Shown one piece after another: positions 61,977 to 64,000 of a stretch of 64,000 bases of DNA. Under the pieces are notes generated by a model, which saw only the letters and a list, made by a program, of their open reading frames with translations, did no database searches and had not been told where the DNA came from. The stretch is from the NCBI RefSeq assembly GCF_042180575.1, contig NZ_CP170094.1:1612001-1676000 (forward strand), given 5' to 3'. Every line of letters begins with the position of its first letter. Position 1 is the stretch's first letter. The stretch comes from Bernardetia sp042180575 (GTDB lineage Bacteria > Bacteroidota > Bacteroidia > Cytophagales > Bernardetiaceae). Both the position numbers and the translations under genes were made by a program.

Positions 61977-63234
61977 CAGGGCATGTTCATAAAAAATAAT
62001 TTTCAAAAAAAAATGGGTAGTTTGCTAAATTTTCTATTTTTGTAATTCTAACGTACAAAATATAAAATTATGCATACTCCCCAAAAAACGAAATTACAAA
62101 GTATTTTCAAGAAGTACAAACTCACCTTTTAGATCACCGAGACAATCGTGGTAAACAACATTGTTTAGCCTTTGTTGTTGTTCTTTTTATGATTTGTATT
62201 TTGCGTTCAGATAAAAAGCTTACTATCCGCTTCTCTACATCGTTTTATGTGTCGTTCTTATGAAGAATTAGCACAGGATTTGGGTATAGAAGTTTCTCGT
62301 TGTATTTCCTACACTCAACTCCAACGTATTTTAAAAGAGTCTGATTATCAAGAATTTAATAAAATAAATGAATCCTTTTTTAATCAACGAATTGAGAAAG
62401 ATGATTCAGAATGGTATGCCATTGATGGGAAAGAACTTCGTGGTAGTATTGATGGAGTAGTAGGGGAAAAGCGAGGTCAAAGTATTGTTTCTCGTACTTC
62501 TCATGGAAGCCGTCAAACAAGTATTATAGGCTGGTATAATGGCAGCAAAGATTCTGAGAAACCTGTTGTTTCTCACTATTTTAAATCCCACGACCATTTA
62601 TTAGGTAAATATACCTTAGATGCTCTTCATTTAAGCGATGAATTACCTGTTTTGATTGCAAAAAAAGGAGGTATTTATTTAATGCAGGTAAAGGCAAATC
62701 AAAAACTTCTTTTAGAAGAGTGTAAGCATATTGACGATAATTTAACAACTCCTTATGAGAAAACAACGTGGGAAAAAGCACACGGAAGGGAGGAAATACG
62801 AACTGGTTTTGGGTATTCCTTAAATGTAGAAACATTACCTAAACGTTGGAATAAAACAGAAGTCAAAACATTGATAGTAGTGGAAAGAGATAGAAAAAAT
62901 ACTAAAACACAGAAAAAAAGCAAAGAAAAAAGTTACTGGGTAACTAATTTGACACTTAATCAAATTAATTTTTTAGAGCTATTTATGGCTATAAGAGAGC
63001 ATTGGATAATAGAAGTACATCATAATACGAGAGATACACAAATGGGAGAAGATAATTTAATAACTAGAAATGAAAATCAAAGTAGATTTATAGCAGTTTG
63101 CATAACAATGGCTACAAACTTGTTAGAAGCCCAGAAACCAGAAAATCTAACAGCACTAAGAGAAGATTTAGCTCACAAATACAAGAATGTGTACGAATCA
63201 TTTGAACACAAAAGATTTTTATGAACATGCCCTG
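61977..63234 (+). mobile_element. ISAs1-family element with 10-bp target duplication
   Basis: 1258 bp with perfect 19-bp inverted ends CAGGGCATGTTCATAAAAA. Flanked on both sides by TATGAAATAT (61967-61976 and 63235-63244), a 10-bp target duplication. It was inserted 9 bp beyond the ISAzo13 copy. Confidence 0.92.
62070..63224 (+). pseudogene. ISAs1-family transposase with two frameshifts
   Basis: Frame from ATG 62070 (MHTP) must shift at an A6 run (~62084) to read 'KYFQEVQTHLLDHRDNRGKQ', and again at an A5 run (~62214) to reach 'SLLSASLHRFMCRSYEEL' and the intact rest ('WYAIDGKELRGSIDG', 'YTLDALHLSDELPVLIAKKG', 'REHWIIEVHHNTRDTQMGED'). Both breaks are in A homopolymers. Confidence 0.82.
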
Positions 63235-63280
63235 TATGAAATATATATATACCTCGAAAATACACTTTTTTTACAATAAA

Positions 63281-63313
63281 AAAAAAGGCTATCCCTACTT
63301 TTTGGACAGCCTC
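63281..63313 (-). terminator. Terminator of the 63343 T9SS gene (or IS1182 end)
   Basis: On the minus strand GGCTGTCC-loop-GGATAGCC (one G-T pair) is followed by TTTTTT, ~30 bp after the stop at 63343. Confidence 0.55.
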
Positions 63314-63342
63314 TTTTTTGTTTTAGTTTATATAAATTACTA

Positions 63343-64000
63343 CTACTCTACAATAATCTGCTTAGAATAAGTGTTTCCATTTTGATTAAAATGAATAAGA
63401 TATATTCCTTTCGGCTGATTTTTGAGGTCAATGGTAAATTTCTGACTTCCTTTTTCAAAAGTTTGTGTTTTGATGCTTCTACCGATGCCATCAAAAACAG
63501 TTACTTGCGTATCTGCTGATAAAGAAGTTCCAAAACGAACATTGAAAATACCTGTACTTGGATTTGGATAAATACTAAATGTATCTTTTTCTAGTTGAGT
63601 TGTTGCTTGAATTTTGTTTGGAATTCTAGCACCACTTCCACAAAAAGAAACTACAAAACTACCTGCTGATGCATTTGGTGTATGAATCGATACATCACCT
63701 ACAAGTGCATCCATAATCGCTGATTCTTGATGAATAAGAACATTATTTTTGAAATATTTAATCATATTTCCATCTCTTGCCACACTAAATTTATCCCCTA
63801 CTTGATAAGTTGTACTTCCACCTGAAGTAGAGTTATAACCTGAATAAGCAACACCACTTGAAGAAAGATACCACGCATATTTGATGGAAGTATAGCTTGC
63901 AATCGTATTTGGAATAGCCAAACCAAACATATAAGATGCCTTTTGAGCAACTGTATTGAGGATAGAACCTGAACTACTGGCTGCTAACGTATTACTCGTT
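63343..64000 (-). CDS. T9SS type A cargo protein, C-terminal part (5' end outside window)
   Basis: The minus frame is open to the right edge (reads ...TSNTLAASSSGSILNTVAQK before the internal Met at 63930). The visible 218 codons contain 'YQVGDKFSVARDGNMIKYFK', a concanavalin/lectin-like SPRY-type beta segment often seen in such cargo, and a type A T9SS signal: 'FSIYPNPSTGIFNVRFGTS', 'TVFDGIGRSIKTQTFEKGSQ', 'PKGIYLIHFNQNGN' and final KQIIVE. It should be secreted through T9SS. The N-terminal domains cannot be seen. Confidence 0.88.
   Translation of the reverse strand, partial: TSNTLAASSSGSILNTVAQKASYMFGLAIPNTIASYTSIKYAWYLSSSGVAYSGYNSTSGGSTTYQVGDKFSVARDGNMIKYFKNNVLIHQESAIMDALVGDVSIHTPNASAGSFVVSFCGSGARIPNKIQATTQLEKDTFSIYPNPSTGIFNVRFGTSLSADTQVTVFDGIGRSIKTQTFEKGSQKFTIDLKNQPKGIYLIHFNQNGNTYSKQIIVE

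Larger units (their letters stand above)
59383..63313 (-). mobile_element. Nest of insertion sequences inside an IS1182-family remnant
   Basis: Inverted ends GAGACTGTCCGAAAAG (59383) and GAGGCTGTCCAAAAAG (63313, minus strand) bracket, in order, a C-terminal transposase scrap, IS1, an N-terminal IS1182 fragment, ISAzo13 and ISAs1. If the ends belong together, a ~1.6-kb IS1182 was invaded three times and lost its middle. The right end also forms the hairpin that terminates the gene at 63343, so the pairing is not certain. Confidence 0.45.

Noticed and set aside
1..64000. tRNA, rRNA, tmRNA or known riboswitches
   Set aside because: No cloverleaf, TTCGANTC arm or recognised riboswitch core was found by eye on either strand; a covariance search would be decisive.

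Overview
The window looks like chromosomal DNA of a marine or freshwater Bacteroidota of the order Cytophagales, near Bernardetia/Flexibacter litoralis. That placement is an inference. It rests on very AT-rich DNA, several large secreted proteins with type IX secretion (T9SS) C-terminal signals (CHU_C type B and RIVKE/IYPNP type A), TonB receptors with carboxypeptidase-regulatory-like domains, CHAT-TPR proteins, Bacteroidota-type promoters (TTTG...TAnnTTTG) and weak Shine-Dalgarno sequences. No tRNA, rRNA or CRISPR array was seen.

Layout. 1-7.7 kb: two divergent giant secreted adhesin-like genes. The complete one (1589 aa) has near-identical 219-bp tandem repeats and lies between two direct copies of a hairpin element with a compensated stem. 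7.7-11.1 kb: an ECF sigma factor, hemB, and the two subunits of a 3-oxoacid CoA-transferase separated by a REP-like hairpin pair. 11.1-13.9 kb: intergenic hairpins, an IS110 element broken by an amber codon, a secreted protein and a two-gene cassette of small unknown proteins. 14.2-19.0 kb: an SGNH hydrolase, a PAS-LuxR regulator and a divergent TonB receptor. 19.1-22.4 kb: two almost identical YbjQ-family genes bracketing an IS5 element and three tandem paralogues with conserved ends and diverged middles. 22.5-38.2 kb: a 1001-aa unknown, clpP, lipoproteins, a FecA-like receptor with a polycysteine signal peptide, a CHAT-TPR protease next to a TPR membrane protein, and small unknowns including a PID-CTERM-like protein.

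38.3-48.7 kb: three minus-strand T9SS proteins sharing modules. Two are M43-like metalloproteases with GEVED domains; one of these has six Calx-beta repeats of 339 bp. The third has a beta-helix-like segment and the same C-terminal region. 48.7-51.0 kb: an accessory patch with a complete IS3 element, two 116-bp MITE-like copies, a 134-bp inverted-repeat element and a cryptic Cys-containing peptide gene that looks like a double-glycine-type natural-product precursor whose start codon has become ATA. 51.0-59.4 kb: an aminotransferase, a large secreted unknown, an M49-like peptidase with an HExxH motif, a double FKBP lipoprotein, an OmpA protein and a C2-like lipoprotein. 59.4-63.3 kb: a nest of insertion sequences (IS1182 remnant, IS1, ISAzo13, ISAs1). 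63.3-64.0 kb: the C-terminal part of another T9SS cargo protein.

Most genes are single transcription units. The recurring themes are secretion of repetitive surface proteins through T9SS and genome plasticity from IS elements, MITEs, palindromic intergenic elements and gene-internal repeats. The observations most worth follow-up are the cryptic peptide, the covarying hairpin pair, the polymorphic tandem family and the bridge-RNA-like stem at the IS110 end.
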